Assembly: GCA_905221605.1 (NCBI GenBank)
Contig: CAJNDS010002270.1
Span: 1 to 64,000, forward strand
Direction: 5' to 3'
Length of the DNA: 64,000 bases
Origin: Symbiodinium natans
Lineage: Eukaryota > Sar > Dinophyceae > Suessiales > Symbiodiniaceae
Part shown: positions 38,529-49,621 of the stretch, in pieces
Layout: each line of letters begins with the position of its first letter
How positions within the stretch are numbered: position 1 is the stretch's first letter
Notes under the pieces: model-generated
Seen by the model: only the letters and a program-made list of their open reading frames with translations
Databases searched by the model: none
Told to the model about the DNA's origin: nothing
Program-made: the position numbers and the translations under genes

Positions 38529-38663
38529 TTCAGGGTTTAGAGCTTAAGGCAAGGATGGGTAGGGTGTAATGCGGGATTTTAATATACAGGTTCGGAGTTT
38601 GGACAAGCTACTGCTGGAGATCTAGGGTTCAGGGCTTTTGTGTAGGGTTTAGTGTTTAGGGCT

Positions 38664-38795
38664 AGAACCCAGGAGTCCTTATTCCCTTTTCTTGAGGATT
38701 CAGGTCCCCTGATAATTCTTATAATTATAAGCCCCTCTAAACCAAGAAGGGTACACTTGCCATTCCTAGGTGACCCTTGGATCTAGGAGTTTTGA
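38664..38795. mobile_element. Family F element
   Basis: It runs CTAGAACCCAGGAGTCC ... TAGGTGACCCTTGGATCTAG, imperfect inverted ends. Confidence 0.55.
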
Positions 38796-38798
38796 GCT

Positions 38799-38937
38799 GA
38801 GGGTGCAGAGTATGTGTAAGGAACTAGGTACACAAGGACTGCTGTGTCTCCTTCTTTTTGTTGTGTGTGTGCGTGTGTCAAATTCATCCGTAGCCTTCCG
38901 CAACACTTGCCAGAGCACTACTGCAGAGTGGGATCGT
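38799..38937 (+). CDS. Exon candidate with membrane helix
   Basis: The frame VQSMCKELGTQGLLCLLLFV then VCVRVSNSSVAFRN stays open to a TGA at 38939-38941. The GTGTGT microsatellite inside weakens the call. Confidence 0.35.
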
Positions 38938-39136
38938 TGAATGTTTTTTCTTAGGTGTATGTGATTGTGCAGGGTATGTCCTACAAAGGTGCGCCTGATT
39001 TACCCCCAAACCATAAACCCTTAAGCCTAACCCAGAAACCCCCCTGACTTCGGAAGCCCCCCCCCCCCCCCCCACCCAAAAAAGATAAAACAAAAATCAG
39101 TAGCCACACCACTTGTGTGGCCCAAGCTGCCCCCCA

Positions 39137-39265
39137 CCCTAAACCCTAAACCCTAAACCCTAAAGCCTAAAGCCTAAAGCCTAAACCCTAAACCCTAAAC
39201 CCTAAACCCTAAACCCTAAACCCTAAACCCTAAACCCTAAGCCCTACACCCTAAACCCTAAACCA
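39137..39265. repeat. Interstitial CCCTAAA tract
   Basis: About 18 units, with three CCTAAAG variants near 39160. Confidence 0.9.
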
Positions 39266-39269
39266 ACCA

Positions 39270-40970
39270 TGAAAATACCTGGGCGCTTGACCCACTAAGC
39301 CCTAGACCCCTTAGCCCGAAGAACCTAACATTTTCGGCCCTAACCTGCTAGGAAGACCGAGCCAGTAGGGCTAGTAAGGGGGGTTGTGGGGTTTAGGGTT
39401 TTGGGTTCAGGGTTCAGGGTTTAGGGTTAGGGTTTAGGGTTTAGGGGCAATGGGGATTCTGGGGGACACTTAGGTAGACTTCCTAAGACAAAGGGGCTTC
39501 TCAGTCGCTCCCTAGGTGTGGGGCTTAGGGTTTGGGCTGCAGGGCTTCGCTTGAGTTCATGGTAAGGGTTTAGGGTTTAGGGTTTAGGGTTTAGGGTTTA
39601 GGGTTCAGGGTTCAGGGTTCAGGGTTCAGGGAGGAATAAATATGCCGATAGACGAGAAAGAAAAGTACCCACGAAAGGAACTATCATTTGGGGTACTCCT
39701 GGTCAGGCCCTCAACCCCAAAATCGCGCTGGACTTCAGATCATGCTAGAATATGTCTCATGCGGGTGTTGGTGGCCAGCTGTACATTCATGGTTGACCTT
39801 TGTGGTGTTATGCTTCTTTGCACAGAATAGCAGAAGCAATGCCATCGGCCACGCAACCAGGACCGGTGCGGTTGTGAACTCAGTGACATGACGACCTTCC
39901 GCGAGCAGCTTGAGCTGGATTTATGAACCTGAATATGAACCTTGACCCTAAACCCTAAGCCCTAAACCCTAAATCCCCCCAAACCTAAACCCATGTTGGC
40001 ACTTCGGCTCCTTCGTTGTCTTACACCCTAAACCCTAAACCCTAAACCCTAAACCCTAAACCCTAAACCCTGAACTCAAACGGCCTTTGCACCTTGAGCC
40101 CTTGTTGCTTTTTGCACTCAGACGTTTCGACGTCATCCTCTCCTAGTCTCGGCCTTCCCCTTTTGTCGACCAACTCGAAGATTGAAAGGTTTATACAGGG
40201 TTTAGGGGTGTTAGGGTTTTAGGGTTTTAGGGTTTTGGGGTTTAGGGTTTTAGGGGTTTAGGGTTTAGAGGTTTTAGAGGTTTTAGAGGTTTTAGGGTTT
40301 TCGGGATTGGGTTTTGTTTTGGAATTAGGTTTTTGGGTTTTTTTGATGTTTCTTGGTCTACGGCCTAGGGGTTTAGGGTTTTAACTCTGAGGTGGGCCTT
40401 GTAACAATATACATGGGGAAGTCCTTCATTAAACACAAGAATGACCACCAGGATTTTTCTAGATATGTGTCCGCTATGCAGTGGGTACATACAATGACCC
40501 AACAGTAAGGGTCAAGGGACTAAAGAAGGGACCCTTAGAAGGGAATTGCAGGGGCTCCTTGGAGGGGGGGGATTTAGGGGGGTACTTAGGCATATAGGGG
40601 CTATATAAGGTATATATATATATATATATGTATATACGGGTTATATAGGGGAAGAAGATCAAGGGTCCCTTCTAGGGGTCCCTCCTGCTAACCCTTAAAT
40701 GGGCTCATGCTTAGACCTTCAACTTCAACAGGGTTTAGGGTTTAGGGTTTTGGGATCGTGCAGTTCGTGCACTCTTAGACCCCAAAGACCCTGCAAACCC
40801 CAGGTAAACCCTACAAGCCATGGGCCCAAAAAGCCTACACCCTACGTAACCCTGAAGCCCCCTAACCCAACCCTCTACATTCTAAACCCTAAACCACAAG
40901 CGCCAAACCCTAAACCCTAAACCCTAGCCCTAATCCCTATAAACCGTAAGCCCCAAACCCTATACCTGGG
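39270..40970. other. Spacer with telomeric tracts and a family-I element
   Basis: Telomeric sequence lies at 39385-39445, 39568-39630 and 40022-40070. A family-I element (40498-40690, with GGGACCCTTAGAAGGGAATT and GGTCCCTTCTAGGGGTCCCT) carries a TA repeat. An open frame at 39720-39890 is possible coding but weak. Confidence 0.45.
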
Positions 40971-40978
40971 TGTCGCTT

Positions 40979-41083
40979 CCGAAAGCTCTTGGCAGCTCCT
41001 GTGATCTAAGGGTGCCGCAGTCCTACTGCACCTACTATTGCCGGTACTACAGGACCGGGAACCCACAGTTCGAGTTTTTTGCA
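40979..41083 (+). CDS. Exon candidate
   Basis: The frame CDLRVPQSYCTYYCRYYRTG then NPQFEFF is Tyr/Cys-rich and open between CCCTAAA-like flanks. Confidence 0.4.
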
Positions 41084-41849
41084 AACCCTAAGCCCTGGAC
41101 CCCAGACCCTAAACCCTAAACCGTAAACCCTAAACCCTAAACCCTAAGCCCTGGTTTCGGGCTGTTTCAGGGCTGAGGGTTTGAGGCTTGGGGCTTAGGA
41201 GTTCATAGCGTTTAGGGTTCGCTTTTGGAGGTTTGGGAGGTGTTGTTGCGTTGGGTGTAGGGTTTAGGATTTAAGTTTAGGGTTTGGAGTTAGGGTTTAG
41301 AGGTTTTGGGTGTAGGGTTCAGGGTGTAAGGTTTGGGGCTTTATGTGTTTTGGGGTTGTAATTTAAGACCTTAAGGTAGCTTTAGTTGCAGGGCAAGGTG
41401 TAAAGGTTTGCGGCTTCAAGGGTTCATGTTTTTCGATTTGGGGTTTCGGGTTTCAGGGTGTCGGTGTTAGCGTTGAAGGTTTGGGGTCTGGGTGCTGACG
41501 GGTGTAATTCGGTTGTTGGCTTCACTTGTGTCGGGCCCCGACTCATGACATCTGGTCGCTCCTGCGTTCAGGGCTTTGGGTCCACATACTGCATCCCACA
41601 CGCTGGACCGCGCACACGACATAATCCCTCAAAACCCTCACTCTGATGTCCAGCAGTGCCCTTAGCTATTCCGTTCGCTGGGGGTTGCGGTTGGTTGTCT
41701 TCCTGGGCCCTTGATATTTAAAGTTGTGGCTGAGTACCGTAGGTGGCGTTGAACCTTTCTTGGGGGGTACTGTCAACCCCCGTAAACGCCCTAAACCCTA
41801 GCCCTAAACCCTAAACCCTAAACCCTTTTTTCATCATGGAGTCCTCTAG

Positions 41850-42088
41850 GAAGCAAGCAAGAGGATAGCTGCCTTCATCAACTTTGCGGACCTAGCCTCG
41901 GCCGGCAAGCCTATTCTGCTCCCTAATCCTTCGCCTAGCCTACAGTAAACTCCAGAAACTTGGAACATGGTTTAAGGATGAGTAGAGCGGGAATTCCCTT
42001 TAGTATGCCTGTTGGGGTATGGGGATAAGGATGTTCCCAACTTGTTGGAGTTTACTGTAAACTCAGTCCCCTTCGTGGTGGTACCTAG
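41850..42088 (+). CDS. Two-exon piece interrupted by a family-E element
   Basis: After CCTCTAG|G the frame reads EASKRIAAFINFADLASAGK then PILLPNPSPSL. It meets CTACA|GTAAACTCC, the family-E left end. Resuming after AAACTCAG at 42067 gives HPLRGGT and a TAG at 42086-42088. The frame is kept across the element, so it behaves as a 122-base GT-AG intron. The product is unknown. Confidence 0.5.
41942..42060 (+). mobile_element. Family E element acting as intron
   Basis: It runs ACAGTAAACTCCAGAAAC ... TTGTTGGAGTTTACTGTAA. The inner GGAACATGGTTTAAGGATGA matches copy 1 at 16720. No telomeric tract interrupts it. Confidence 0.82.
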
Positions 42089-42439
42089 GTACCTTGTTAT
42101 CGTACACACAACAAAAAGTAGGGTAGAATCCATAACGCCCAAAACCCTAGCCTAAACCCTAAACTTCCGCTACAACCTATGTAGGGTTTGAGGTTTAGGG
42201 TTCTTGAGGTTTTGGGTTTGGGGTTTAGGGTGGTGACGCGCCCATGCTCCAGGAACCCCATCTGTGGCGGCTTTCCCGAGACTTGGATGGCAGTTAGAGC
42301 GGGTGAGCTGCTGAGGGTTTAGGGTGCAGGGTTTAGGGTTTAGGGTTTAGGGTTTCGGGTGGTTTAGAACCCTAAACCCTAAACCCTAAACCCTAAGCCC
42401 AAAACCCTAAACCCTAATAGAGTTCAGTTCAGAGGTTTG

Positions 42440-42640
42440 GGGCTGTAGGGTGAACCGGATTACAGGACAAAAAAGCTCTTCATTCAAGAGCTTGCGGTTC
42501 AGGGCTTCGCGTGCCCTGGCAAGGTTCGAATGCCAGCAGAGAGGGTCATTTGTGGCAGTGCAAACTACCATTTGCTCAACAACGATCCCCAAAATGAACG
42601 ATTCTTCCTTGTAAGGGCAATGAAGTGATGAAATATTCCC
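42440..42640 (-). CDS. Exon candidate (strand uncertain)
   Basis: On the minus strand the frame reads NLARAREALNRKLLNEELFC and VVEQMVVCTATNDPLCWHS. The plus frame is also open (SLRFRASRALARFECQQRGS). CCCTAAA tracts flank it. Confidence 0.35.
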
Positions 42641-42773
42641 CAAACCCTAAACCCGAAACCCTAAACCTTAAACCCTAAATTCTTATTAATGCAAATCGTA
42701 GAAACCGCCGGATGTCATGCCCTGCTGCGTGCCCGACCGACAAAAAGTTGCCCTTTGGGTTCAAGGACCTCAC

Positions 42774-42961
42774 TAGTATATACTTGGGGCCAGGTAGCGT
42801 AAGGCCCCAAAATCCCTGCATAAGAGGTACTTAAAGACCCCAAAATCCCTATGTTAGGGTTAAACCCTACACCCTACACCCTAAACCCTAAACCCTAAAT
42901 CCCTATGAAAGGTTTAGTTTAAGGCTCAAGGATTCCCTGTTTAGGTACATGGACCCTTAAG
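42774..42961 (+). mobile_element. Family N element with CCCTAAA core
   Basis: The left part TACTTGGGGCCAGGTAGCG and right end GGTACATGGACCCTTAAG resemble 8457-8542. CCCTACA/CCCTAAA units at 42864-42900 split it, and an inner CCCCAAAATCCCT is repeated. Confidence 0.5.
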
Positions 42962-42999
42962 CTTTGTTCTCAGAACGCAGTGCCTTGACTGTCATTCCC

Positions 43000-43112
43000 C
43001 CTAAACCCTAAACCCCAAACCCCAAACCCCAAACCCCAAACCCTAATCCCTAAACCCTAAACCCTAAACCCTAAACCCTAAACCCTAAACCCTAAACCCT
43101 AAACCCTAAACC
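43000..43112. repeat. Interstitial CCCTAAA/CCCCAAA tract
   Basis: About 16 units, ending just before the exon at 43122. Confidence 0.9.
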
Positions 43113-43121
43113 CACGCCAAG

Positions 43122-43199
43122 GACTACTGGGGCGTTTTCCGTGAGTACGACTTTACGTCGCTGACAGGGCAGGCTCGCGAAAGCCCAAAGGGCTTTGGG
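43122..43199 (+). CDS. Exon candidate, 26 codons, phase 0
   Basis: After CGCCAAG the frame reads DYWGVFREYDFTSLTGQARE then SPKGFG and ends at GGG|GTGAGG. Acceptor, frame and donor agree. Confidence 0.55.
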
Positions 43200-43879
43200 G
43201 TGAGGGTTTAGGGTTTAGGGTTCAGGGTTTAGGGTTTAGGGTTTAGGGTTTAAAAACCTAGGGACTTAGGTTGTTAAGGTGTCGGTGCAGCTTTGTAGAA
43301 TGTCCTGCAATCGGGTGTAAGGGTTCAGGGTTTAGGGTTAAGGGTTTGGCATTTAGGGTTTAGGGTTTAGGGTTTGGCGTTTAGGGTTCGGAGGCTTGGT
43401 ACCCATCTTACCTTCCTTTGTTTGAGGCTCTCGGTGTTCTTGTTCGTTCCTAGCCCTAAACCCTGGACCCTGGACCCTGGACCCTAAGGCCCTAAACCTC
43501 TCTTTCATATTGATAATTTCAATCGTTCCCTTGGGCCTTAAACCACGAATTATTGGCCTTAAATCACGAATTATTGTCCTTGAACCACGAAAAGGGTCTG
43601 GTTCTTGTCCGTGGTTTAAGGCCAATAATTCGGCGTGCGGCGAGAATCCTGAATGACCCTAAGCCCTAAGATATAAACCCTAAACCCTCAACCCTAAGCT
43701 TCCTACGAAGCCTCCCTTGGCCACAGGGAGCTTACGACCCTTGGCGCTACATCTGGTTCTCGGTGGCCCGGAGTCCCAGCACAGCGGGACAAGGGGTTCC
43801 GGTTCTTAGGAGATTATCTGGGTTTTAGGGTTTAGGGTTTAGGGTTTAGGATTTAGGGTTTAGGGTTTAGGGCTTGCCG

Positions 43880-44185
43880 ATTCCAGGGTTTGGGACTTAC
43901 AGGTTTTTTGGTATAATCCAGGTAGGCCCTTGGGAATTTTTCCCTTATCCGGTTCAAGAGGAACATCGTTAGGAATATTTTCTCAGAGGGTGTTAAGCTT
44001 TCTAGACATGTAACATCATCGATTTTTTGCAGCATACAAGATACTTTAGGTATATACCAACCAAGACATGTAAGTATATCAATAAGTGTTACTACATACA
44101 TAAATCTAGTCGCGTCTTTGGTAGGCCTGGCACTCGGTTTGCGTTTGTGGAGCATACCGGTGAACCAAGAAGCTCTTGCTGCCAA
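43880..44185 (-). CDS. AT-richer exon candidate on minus strand
   Basis: The minus frame contains LTPSEKIFLTMFLLNRIREK, FPRAYLDYTKKP and RFMYVVTLIDILTCLGWYIP. Base composition is more AT-rich than other exons here, so origin or gene class may differ. The product is unknown. Confidence 0.4.
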
Positions 44186-44452
44186 AACCGTTTGCTACAC
44201 AGAGAAAACCCAAAACGCCCAAAGTGCGACCCTAAACCCTAAACCCTAAACCCTAAACCCCAAACCCCAAACCCTAAACCCTAAACCCCAAACCCTAAAC
44301 CCCAAATTAAAGGTAATCGGGCGCCCGGGGCCTTTTCGGGTCTGGTGGCTGGAGGCCTGAGAGCTTTATCAACTCTTAAGTTCGCAAAGGTTCAGATGCT
44401 AGATTAGGGTTTAGGGTTTAGGGTTTCGGGTTTAGGGTGTAGGGTTTGGGGC

Positions 44453-44755
44453 AGATGCTAAGGCTTCTGGCCTTGGTAAGGGATGCTGCGCGCGCACCGC
44501 CAGCAGGGGCCTAGTCCCTAGCGCCGAAAACCTGACAAGTGGGCATCCTCCTGTAGTCCGAGTCGAAACCCCTAAACCCTAAACCCTAAACCCTGAACCC
44601 TAAACCCTAAACCCGAAACCCTGAACCCTAAACCCTAACCCAAAACCCTTCAGCACCTTCAGGTTCTTGCATGAAATCGCTTCCCAGGTGGCCATCCGTG
44701 AGAGCAACATTCGGGGCGGGGTAGTGCCGGATGGCATGATGCTGGGGCCCCGGAG
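44453..44755 (+). CDS. Two exon candidates
   Basis: 44453-44512 reads QMLRLLALVRDAARAPPAGA. 44663-44755 follows ACCTTCAG|G and reads FLHEIASQVAIRESNIRGGV then VPDGMMLGPRR. A CCCTAAA tract lies between and another (44763-44828) follows. Confidence 0.48.
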
Positions 44756-45143
44756 AAGGGTCCCCTAAACCCTAAACCCTAAACCCTAAACCCTAAACCC
44801 TAAACCCTAAACCCTAAACCCTAAACCCTGGACAGGGCTTAGGGCGCAGGGCTCCAGCCTTAGGGCTTGGGGCTTTGGGCTTAGGGTTTAGTGTAGGGTT
44901 TGAGGCCTCAAGGTTTTAGGGTTTGTTCTCGGGCTCAGAGCGTCATATGGGCAGTTATCTTCATCACGGGGCAGCCCACATAACCCTAAACCCTAAGCCC
45001 TGAACCCTGAACCCTAAACTTACCCCCAGGCCGCCAGGTTTGCCGTCAGACACGGCTGCTACTCATGGGGTGGGGGGGGGGGGGTTGGAATGAAGTACCA
45101 AAATCCCTAAACCCGCAAAACCGGGGGGGGGGGGGGGGACCAG

Positions 45144-45425
45144 TTGGCAGAGAACCGTTTAGGACACGTGAAGCTTGTTATGCGCAAGCTGGGGAACACC
45201 GGGCGCAAAAGCAAGTCTACTCCCAGTGCTGCGACCAGAGAACCTGGCCTGGGGAAGGTGCTGGAAGCACTGAAACAGTACAGACTCGACAGTTCAAAGG
45301 GTCTGTCGCCACGCGACGCATTTGACGCCGCGAAGTGCAGGTGGCTACGCTGGGAAGTGAAGAAGGGAGAGCTACTGAAAGCCCGTCTTCTGCCTCCAAT
45401 TGGACCACGACTTTTGCGCAAATGA
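45144..45425 (+). CDS. Longer exon candidate, basic helical protein
   Basis: The frame includes HVKLVMRKLGNTGRKSKSTP, GLGKVLEALKQYRLDSSKGL and SPRDAFDAAKCRWLRWEVKK and ends at TGA 45423-45425. It is rich in Lys/Arg and helix-forming residues and has no introns. It follows a run of 14 G at 45125. The strongest unassigned single exon after the membrane-protein gene. Confidence 0.55.
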   Translation: MAENRLGHVKLVMRKLGNTGRKSKSTPSAATREPGLGKVLEALKQYRLDSSKGLSPRDAFDAAKCRWLRWEVKKGELLKARLLPPIGPRLLRK

Positions 45426-45538
45426 AAGCCTCTCAGCTCTACATGATAGGTAGCCGCATGAGGAATCCCAAAGTGACCGTGAGTTGGAGAGCCGTAGGCA
45501 TGTCAGTCGGCCCCACTTCGACTTCGGTCTTAGGGTAG

Positions 45539-46125
45539 GGTTTAGGGTTTAGGGTTTTGGGTTTTGGGTTTTGGGTCCGGGTTTTGGGTATCGGGTTTCG
45601 GGCTTCGGGTTTCGGATTTCGGGTTTCGGGTTTGGGGTTTGGGGTTTGGGGTTTAGGGTTTGGGGCTTGGGGTTTGGGGTTTGGGGTTTAGGGTTTACGG
45701 TTTGGGGGTTTGGGGTTTAGGGTTTGGGGTTCTCACCCCAAAACCTCAACCGAAAAAAATCCCAAACCCCGGATCCTGAAGCCTGCAAAAAGTCCAACCT
45801 GGATGTACCAGCCAGTTGTGAAAGCCCGGTATCTGTTTGGGTTTAGGGTTTAGGGTTTAAACCCCAACAGACCCTAAGCCCGACATATAAGGTAAGCAGA
45901 GCCCTGAGATCCTAAACTCTAAGCCCTAAAGCCTACGCCCTAAACCCTAGCCCTAAACCCTATCCCTAAACCTCAAACCCAAACCCCAAACCGCAAACCG
46001 AAACCCGAAACCCCAAACCCTAAGCCCCAAACCCCAAACCCCAAACCCCAAGCCCCAAACCCGAAACCCGAAACCCGAAACCCTAAACCCTGAACCCTGA
46101 ACCCTGAACCCTAGCCCTAAACCCT
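45539..46125. repeat. Variant telomeric tracts (TTTGGGG, TTTCGGG, TTTTGGG)
   Basis: 45539-45735 changes in steps from TTTAGGG to TTTTGGG, TTTCGGG and TTTGGGG. 45960-46110 mirrors this on the other strand (CCCCAAA, CCCGAAA). About 230 bases of non-repeat lie between. Confidence 0.85.
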
Positions 46126-46140
46126 AAACCCTAAGCTTCT

Positions 46141-46257
46141 AGCTTGAACCTGCCAGCCGATCTCCCCTTGCTTAGCTCTTGGGTCCTTAGGCGTCCTCAC
46201 ATGCACGATTTAGCTTTCAATTCACGTCTTGAAAGTTGTAGCACTGCAGGGCTTAAG
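46141..46257 (+). CDS. Exon candidate
   Basis: The frame NLPADLPLLSSWVLRRPHMH then DLAFNSRLESCSTAGLK is open between telomeric tracts. Confidence 0.48.
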
Positions 46258-46399
46258 GTTTAGGGTTTAGGGTTTAGGGCTTAGGGCTTAGGGCTTAGGG
46301 CTTAGGGCTTAGGGTTTAGGGTTTAGGGTTTAGGGTTTAGGGCTTGGGCTTCTTCTCGGGTTCAAGGTTTAGGTGCACAAATCCTTCCACGCCCTGCAG

Positions 46400-46490
46400 G
46401 CCGGAGAGATATTTCCTGCATGCTGTCGACGTGAACAGCGGTCAGGCTTTGCGTGAGGCTCAGAGGAGTGCTAACAACTCCAACTATACA
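46400..46490 (+). CDS. Exon candidate
   Basis: After GCCCTGCAG the frame reads PERYFLHAVDVNSGQALREA then QRSANNSNYT and ends at ACA|GTTAGG. Good edges and texture. Confidence 0.52.
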
Positions 46491-46626
46491 GTTAGGGTTG
46501 AGGGTTTAGGGTTTAGGGTTTGGGGTTTAGGGTTTAGGGTTTAGGGTTCAGGGTTCAGGGTTTGGGGTTTGGGGTTTGGGGTTTGGGGTTTAGGCTGGGG
46601 TTTGGGGTCTGGGGTTTAGGTTGCGA

Positions 46627-46702
46627 GGACGTCACCGTAGTGCTTGTTGGCTTAGATCCTCTGGGTCTACAAAGGCGTGGCATCAGTGGTCTAGGAGCCC
46701 GA
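46627..46702 (+). CDS. Exon candidate
   Basis: The frame EDVTVVLVGLDPLGLQRRGI then SGLGA lies between TTTGGGG-type and CCCTAAA tracts. Confidence 0.42.
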
Positions 46703-46704
46703 AC

Positions 46705-46850
46705 ACCCTAAACCTAAACCCTAAACCCTAAACCCTAAACCCTATACCCTAAACCCTAAACCCTAAACCCCAACCCTAAACCCTAAACCCTAAACCCTAA
46801 ACCCTAAACCCTAAACCCTTAACCCTAAACCCTAAACCCACCCTAAACCC
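46705..46850. repeat. Interstitial CCCTAAA tract
   Basis: About 20 units with a few shortened or altered ones. A short exon candidate (46858-46945, QEMTHRKQEGHDERGETSEL) follows. Confidence 0.88.
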
Positions 46851-47979
46851 TGCAAGAGATGACACATCGAAAGCAGGAGGGACATGACGAACGGGGTGAA
46901 ACTTCTGAGCTGCTTGTTGTTTCGCGGGTACTTGGAAGTTCATGGTACGTAGAGGGGTTGAGGGTTTAGGGTTTAGGGTTCAGGGTTTAATTTAGGGTTT
47001 TGGGTTTAGGGTTTAGGGTTCAGGGTTCAGGGTTTAGGGTTTAGGGTTTAGGGTTTAGGCCTTAGTACTCCAGTTGTAACTGCCCTTGTAGCCCAAATGC
47101 AACCACATTAGGCTACTTAAGTGGCACCCTGAACCTAGGCCTTCTCTAAATAAGGGGCCCTTTCTGGGTGTAGGGTTTAGGGTTTAGGGTTTAGGGTTTA
47201 GGGTTTAGGGTTTAGCGTTTAGGGGTTGAATACGGCATCCCTTACAATAACGACCCCACAGGGGACCCCCATTTCGGAGAACTACCCGTGTGATCGCCCC
47301 ACAAGTCAGTAGAGAGTCCTTATAACCCTAAACCCTAAACCCTAAACCCTAAACCCTAAACCCTAAACCCTAAATGAGACTGTTTATAACCATCCGTTGG
47401 TGAGATGACTGCGAGCTTGAGTGGGTTTGCGGGGCGGGAGGAACCCTAAACGTGAGTGGATGAACCGGCGGAGTCGTTTTCCTTTTCGCATGCGGACCTC
47501 CGGCAAACGCCCTACTCCAGACAATATTCCTGAGTCCCAAATCCTGAACCTAAACCCTACACCCTAAACCGCAAACCCTCAACCCTAAACCCTAAACCCT
47601 ACTATACCCAGGATTCCAAGTCCACAGTGCAACTCCCTTTTTCAGGAACAGCATTCCTTGACAGGGTTTTAGGGTTTAGGGTTTAGGGTTTAGGGTTAAG
47701 GGTTTAGGGTTTAAGGGTTTAGGTTTTCGGGTTCGGGGGTTCCTCTTCTGTCTTCCTGGCTCACGGGATAAGAGCCCTCGAAGGGATCCTACTTTAGGGG
47801 TTGAGGGTTGAGGGATTAGGGCTTCGGGTATGTTGAACCAAGATACTAGGGTCCTCCAGCTCTCTAGACTACTAGAGTTCGGGTTTATCGTTTAGGGTTC
47901 CCCTCAACCCTAAACCCTAAATCCTAAACCCTAAACCCTAAACCTTAACCCCGATTTCCTCAAGCTCCCGTGTCTCTAG

Positions 47980-48037
47980 GTTTCAGTACCAGATGCCGAT
48001 CACTGGCATACTCTACGGCCAGCGCCACAGGATTTAG
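47980..48037 (+). CDS. Terminal exon candidate
   Basis: After TGTCTCTAG|G the frame reads FQYQMPITGILYGQRHRI and stops at TAG 48035-48037. Confidence 0.42.
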
Positions 48038-48462
48038 CTAGGCACGCCGTCTTCGTCCCTAATCCCTAATCCCTAAACCCTAAACCCTAAACCCCCCTGA
48101 ACCCTAAACCATGCGCCCCTAAGCCCCTGAATATTTTGCCATCAGCCCTAAATATCCTCAAACCTAAAACCCTTACCCTGGGAATCAGCAGTTTTATGAG
48201 GTCGGCAGTGGGTCTAGGGTCTAGGGTTTGGGGTTTATTCAGGGTTCAGGCGTTGCGGTCTCTTTTCCGGCGGTTTGGTGTTTTTTTGGCTTGGGGTTTG
48301 GGGTTTAAAGGTTTTGGGCGGTGCGTTTGCATGACTTGATTTTCGCTCCAGCTTAGAATTTGGGTAGTAATTTGCTTGGAATTTTCCTGGATGTTGAAAC
48401 CTAAACCCTAAACCCTAAACCCTAAACCCTAAACCCTAAACCCTAAACCCTAAACCCTAAAC

Positions 48463-48960
48463 CTTGAGCCTTCGTCAAAGACTCAGATCTACAGCCTAAA
48501 GCCACACAAAAACAGCCAACCAGCAATGCATGCGTCGCAACTGCTTATATAAGTCTGTTACACAGTGTGGGGTATATAAGCCGCTCTATGAGGAAACTTC
48601 TCCTGACTTGGTGTTCCTTCGCTTCATGTCTGCCCAGTTTCTTGGGCGGAATGGAATGCTCAGCTGATATCGCATGCAGACCACGCGGCCATGGCGAATT
48701 GAAAAAAGAATATGCGCAACACCAGGAAGGGACGTGTCGGAATTAGCTTGGTGCTGCCTGTGTAGATGAGGACTTCATGAGGTTTATGTCACTGAGGCTT
48801 ATAGAAAGGTTACCGGGATCAAGGGCCCCTGGATGTTTTCAATAATCCAGAGGTCTGCAGTACGACTTGGACACAAGTCGTCTTGTGGCCCTCCACACCG
48901 AGGCTGACACAGGCTCGCGGCTGTGTAGGTTTAGCGTTTAGGGTTTAGCATGTAGGATTT
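48463..48960. other. Repeat-poor spacer
   Basis: This is one of the longest stretches without telomeric units. It contains TATATAAG-like motifs at 48546 and 48573 that could be promoter elements, but no exon with a good frame was found. A CCCTAAA tract (48404-48464) borders it on the left. Confidence 0.4.
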
Positions 48961-48971
48961 GTAGGATTTTC

Positions 48972-49055
48972 GTTGGGATGTTCCCCCTTGTACTAACAGT
49001 CCTTCATAGGGATTCAGAATCGGAGGTCTAACAGTATGAGGGGGGGACTCCCTAG
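48972..49055. mobile_element. Family D element, shortened copy
   Basis: It runs GTTGGGATGTTCCCCCTTGT ... GAGGGGGGGACTCCCTAG, with part of the right arm lost. Confidence 0.7.
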
Positions 49056-49462
49056 GTTTACGCTTCAAGGTTGTGAGTTTAGGGTAAGGCCTGTAGTTGC
49101 TGAACCTCGAGCTCTGAAGAAGGTAAGGACTTAGTAGTAGAGTAGATAACCTTTAACCTGTTTGGGTTAGCATAATCCCTATAAATTCCGAAAGGTTGAC
49201 CTTTGGTTCCCCTAGGTTACAGGACAACTAAGTTCCAAGTTACCCTAAACCCCAAACCCGTTTCTCTCAAGACTGGTCCTTTTGGGGATGCCCTACGTTT
49301 AAGGGTCGCAATGTAGTAATTGAAGGACGCAAAATGTGCCACTTGTCAGACAAATGCGGTTTAGGGTTTAGGGTTTAGGGTTTAGGATTTAGGGTTTAGG
49401 GTTTAGGGTTTAGGGTTTAGGCTTGCAACTGCTGCGGTTTCCGGTTGAGCTGGTTTTCAGTT

Positions 49463-49545
49463 AGTTGGCTGCGGCAACTCGTTCTATCTGGGCCAGATGG
49501 CGTTTACGTTTCGGATGTGAGAGTTTCTATGTGGCCTGGGTCTCC
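49463..49545 (+). CDS. Exon candidate
   Basis: After GGTTTTCAG one frame reads LVGCGNSFYLGQMAFTFRM and another reads WLRQLVLSGPDGVYVSDVRV. The coding frame is not settled. Confidence 0.38.
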
Positions 49546-49621
49546 AAGTCACTCCAATGTTAGAAGTAAGTCATACGAACTTACTGCTGTACAGGGTGTG
49601 GTGATACGGTGATACAGGTAT

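Noticed and set aside
38884-38905. Possible dinoflagellate spliced-leader sequence (CCGTAGCC)
   Set aside because: Only eight bases match and the rest differs, so it gives no support for a spliced-leader gene.
42467-42545. tRNA-like motif GGTTCGAATGCC
   Set aside because: No matching acceptor stem, D-arm or A-box lies at the right distance; the region also reads as coding on either strand.
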